Of a stretch of 13,754 nucleotides of DNA, positions 12,605 to 13,754 are shown one piece after another. Within the stretch, counting starts at the first letter, position 1. Every line of letters begins with the position of its first letter. The position numbers were made by a program, and so were the translations under genes. Source of the stretch: HK-STAS-PATE-36 sp964610345 (GTDB lineage Bacteria > Patescibacteriota > Saccharimonadia > Saccharimonadales > JAGQNJ01); contig CAZSVQ010000022.1 in the NCBI GenBank assembly GCA_964610345.1, forward strand, positions 1 to 13,754, in the 5' to 3' direction. Below the pieces are notes generated by a model. The model did no database searches, was not told the DNA's origin, and was given only the letters and a program-made list of their open reading frames with translations.

Positions 12605-12637
12605 CTTTATATAGTTTATGATAGTATTATAAAGTTA
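12602..12637 (+). promoter_or_regulatory. Putative operator and -10 of the fic gene
   Basis: TAACTTTATA (12602-12611) and TATAAAGTTA (12628-12637) form a perfect 10-bp inverted repeat with a 16-nt spacer. The right arm overlaps the -10-like TATTAT (12625-12630) and reaches the first base of the Fic ATG. The repeat is placed to block transcription, and the product begins with a helix-turn-helix, so autoregulation is likely. This is inference. Confidence 0.5.
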
Positions 12638-13551
12638 TGAATTATTTAGAACAGCTCAAGCAAATTCTGAAATTTAGCGGTTGGTCACAAGAGCAATTGG
12701 CGACTAAGCTAGGTGTGTCTTTTCCGACTATCAACGCGTGGATTAACAACCGTGCCGTACCAAGGACTAAAGCACAATTGCGCATTCAAGAACTTTTTGC
12801 TCAGATAGTAGGTGTTTTTGATGTTTCTGAAAAAGAGCTAAAACAAAAAAGTAGATCAGCACTCAAGTATTCTTTGACGGCTGGTCAAATTGTCGCAAAT
12901 AAAAAACTCTTGGACACACTTACGCTCTATCTCACATATCATACAAATACAATCGAAGGCAGTACTATGACTTTAGCAGATGTTAACGACGTACTTTTTG
13001 ATAACAAAGTATTGTCTAATCGTACCGCTATAGAGCAACTTGAAGCAAAAAATCACCAGACTGCATTATTCTGGCTACTCGACAGAATTTCAGTTGATGA
13101 GAATTTTGTGATAAACGAGGATTTACTATTAAATCTACACTTGCGTTTAATGAATGGAATCGTGAGTGATGCGGGACAATATAGAAAGCACTCTGTCAGA
13201 ATTATGGGTGCAAGCGTTCCTCTATCAAACTGGCAAAAAATACCTACTTTAATTGAAGAACTAGTTGGTCAACAAAGTATCTCCGACAAAGATATTATCT
13301 CAAAGATAGCAAGATTCCACGCCAAGTTTGAACAAATCCATCCTTTTAGCGATGGTAATGGGCGAACTGGCCGTCTTCTTATGTTAGCACAAGCATTAGA
13401 AGCAGGTATAGCGCCTCCTATTGTTGTTAAAGAGCGTAAATATGCCTATTATAAATGTCTAGAAACCGCGCAGGCTAAAGACAATTATATGCCACTGAAG
13501 TTATTCGTTGCCGAATCGATAGAATTTTCTGGAGAATTACTCAGAAAATAA
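12637..13551 (+). CDS. HTH-Fic protein (predicted AMP transferase)
   Basis: The 304-residue protein has an N-terminal XRE-type helix-turn-helix (about 4-55; GWSQEQLATKLGVSFPTINA at 15-34). A linker and a Fic domain follow. Fic enzymes usually transfer AMP from ATP to a hydroxyl of a target protein. The catalytic motif HPFSDGNGRTGR is complete at 235-246 (His235, Asp239, Arg243). The inhibitory motif [S/T]xxxE[G/N] is present N-terminal to it as TNTIEG (103-108), which marks a class II, self-inhibited Fic protein. QYRKHSVRIMGAS (181-193) resembles the target-binding flap region. The target cannot be told; it could be a toxin-like or a housekeeping regulator. The DNA-binding domain and the inverted repeat over its own start suggest autoregulation. 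The ATG has no Shine-Dalgarno, and TATTAT lies 6 nt upstream. Confidence 0.93.
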   Translation: MNYLEQLKQILKFSGWSQEQLATKLGVSFPTINAWINNRAVPRTKAQLRIQELFAQIVGVFDVSEKELKQKSRSALKYSLTAGQIVANKKLLDTLTLYLTYHTNTIEGSTMTLADVNDVLFDNKVLSNRTAIEQLEAKNHQTALFWLLDRISVDENFVINEDLLLNLHLRLMNGIVSDAGQYRKHSVRIMGASVPLSNWQKIPTLIEELVGQQSISDKDIISKIARFHAKFEQIHPFSDGNGRTGRLLMLAQALEAGIAPPIVVKERKYAYYKCLETAQAKDNYMPLKLFVAESIEFSGELLRK

Positions 13552-13573
13552 ATCAATTGTCTTAACTATTAGC

Positions 13574-13699
13574 TTGACATTGGTGCGAATAAATTGGCAG
13601 GAGTTACGGGATGACTTTGGAACTTTAATAGATGTTAATAATATAATAAGCGTAGATACAATTATATCAATAACTGAGATTCAAGCCAATCAAGTTTAG
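13574..13699 (+). pseudogene. Second copy of the fic-flanking coding remnant
   Basis: This frame reads LTLVRINWQELRDDFGTLID and continues to TAG at 13697-13699. It is homologous to the remnant at 12444-12554, with the same strand and an offset of 1121 bases at the shared Trp codon. It lacks an ATG; TTG 13574 or GTG 13583 could serve as a start, but no Shine-Dalgarno or -10 is in place. It may be the 3' end of a truncated gene or a diverged short gene. I do not recognise the family. Confidence 0.4.
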
Positions 13700-13717
13700 G
13701 GTTCACTGAACGAACCC
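13699..13717 (+). terminator. GC-containing hairpin after fic
   Basis: GGGTTC (13699-13704) pairs perfectly with GAACCC (13712-13717) across a 7-nt loop. No T run follows, so an intrinsic terminator is doubtful. It starts at the last base of the preceding stop codon. A second short pairing, AACTA/TAGTT, follows within the next 25 nt, so a structured RNA extending past the window is also possible. Confidence 0.25.
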
Positions 13718-13754
13718 AGAACAACTAGCCCGTAGGTAGTTAGTTACATTGTAA

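Overview
This is an AT-rich bacterial window with compact genes. It best fits a reduced, host-associated lineage of the Candidate Phyla Radiation, most likely Saccharibacteria (TM7). That placement is inference. It rests on a short DNA polymerase III delta' subunit without zinc-binding cysteines, small membrane proteins anchored by one helix, a phosphoketolase-acetate kinase pair with a divergent kinase, and a start-site architecture dominated by apparently leaderless mRNAs. Reading frames fit the standard genetic code.

Layout. Bases 1-2088 hold a same-strand group: the 3' part of an RluA-type pseudouridine synthase, holB overlapping it by one base, then a membrane-anchored TPR protein with its own promoter-like hexamer. 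Bases 2093-2421 carry tRNA-Thr(TGT) and tRNA-Tyr(GTA), separated by an 83-nt spacer that can fold into three consecutive hairpins. purF follows (2478-3917), then tRNA-Thr(GGT) (3969-4043), then a PspC-domain gene overlapping rpmG (bL33) and closed by a good intrinsic terminator at 4512-4538. The only minus-strand gene (4973-7126) encodes a large membrane-anchored or secreted parallel beta-helix protein. It lies between two gene-free AT-rich stretches and looks accessory. xfp and ackA overlap by 8 nt at 7751-11267 and form an acetyl-phosphate-to-ATP module: phosphoketolase cleaves a sugar phosphate with inorganic phosphate, and acetate kinase turns the acetyl phosphate into acetate and ATP. A single-helix membrane protein with a Ser/Thr-rich linker and a small C-terminal domain follows (11322-12239). 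An HTH-Fic protein (12637-13551) ends the window.

Two observations stand out. First, seven genes that begin a transcription unit have a TATAAT-like hexamer only 5-11 nt before the ATG and no Shine-Dalgarno sequence, whereas operon-internal holB and rpmG do have one. Second, the Fic gene has a perfect 10-bp inverted repeat enclosing its -10 element and start codon. It is also flanked on both sides by diverged remnants of the same short coding sequence, whose aligned codons differ mostly at synonymous positions. This suggests a cassette or a decayed module around an autoregulated Fic enzyme.
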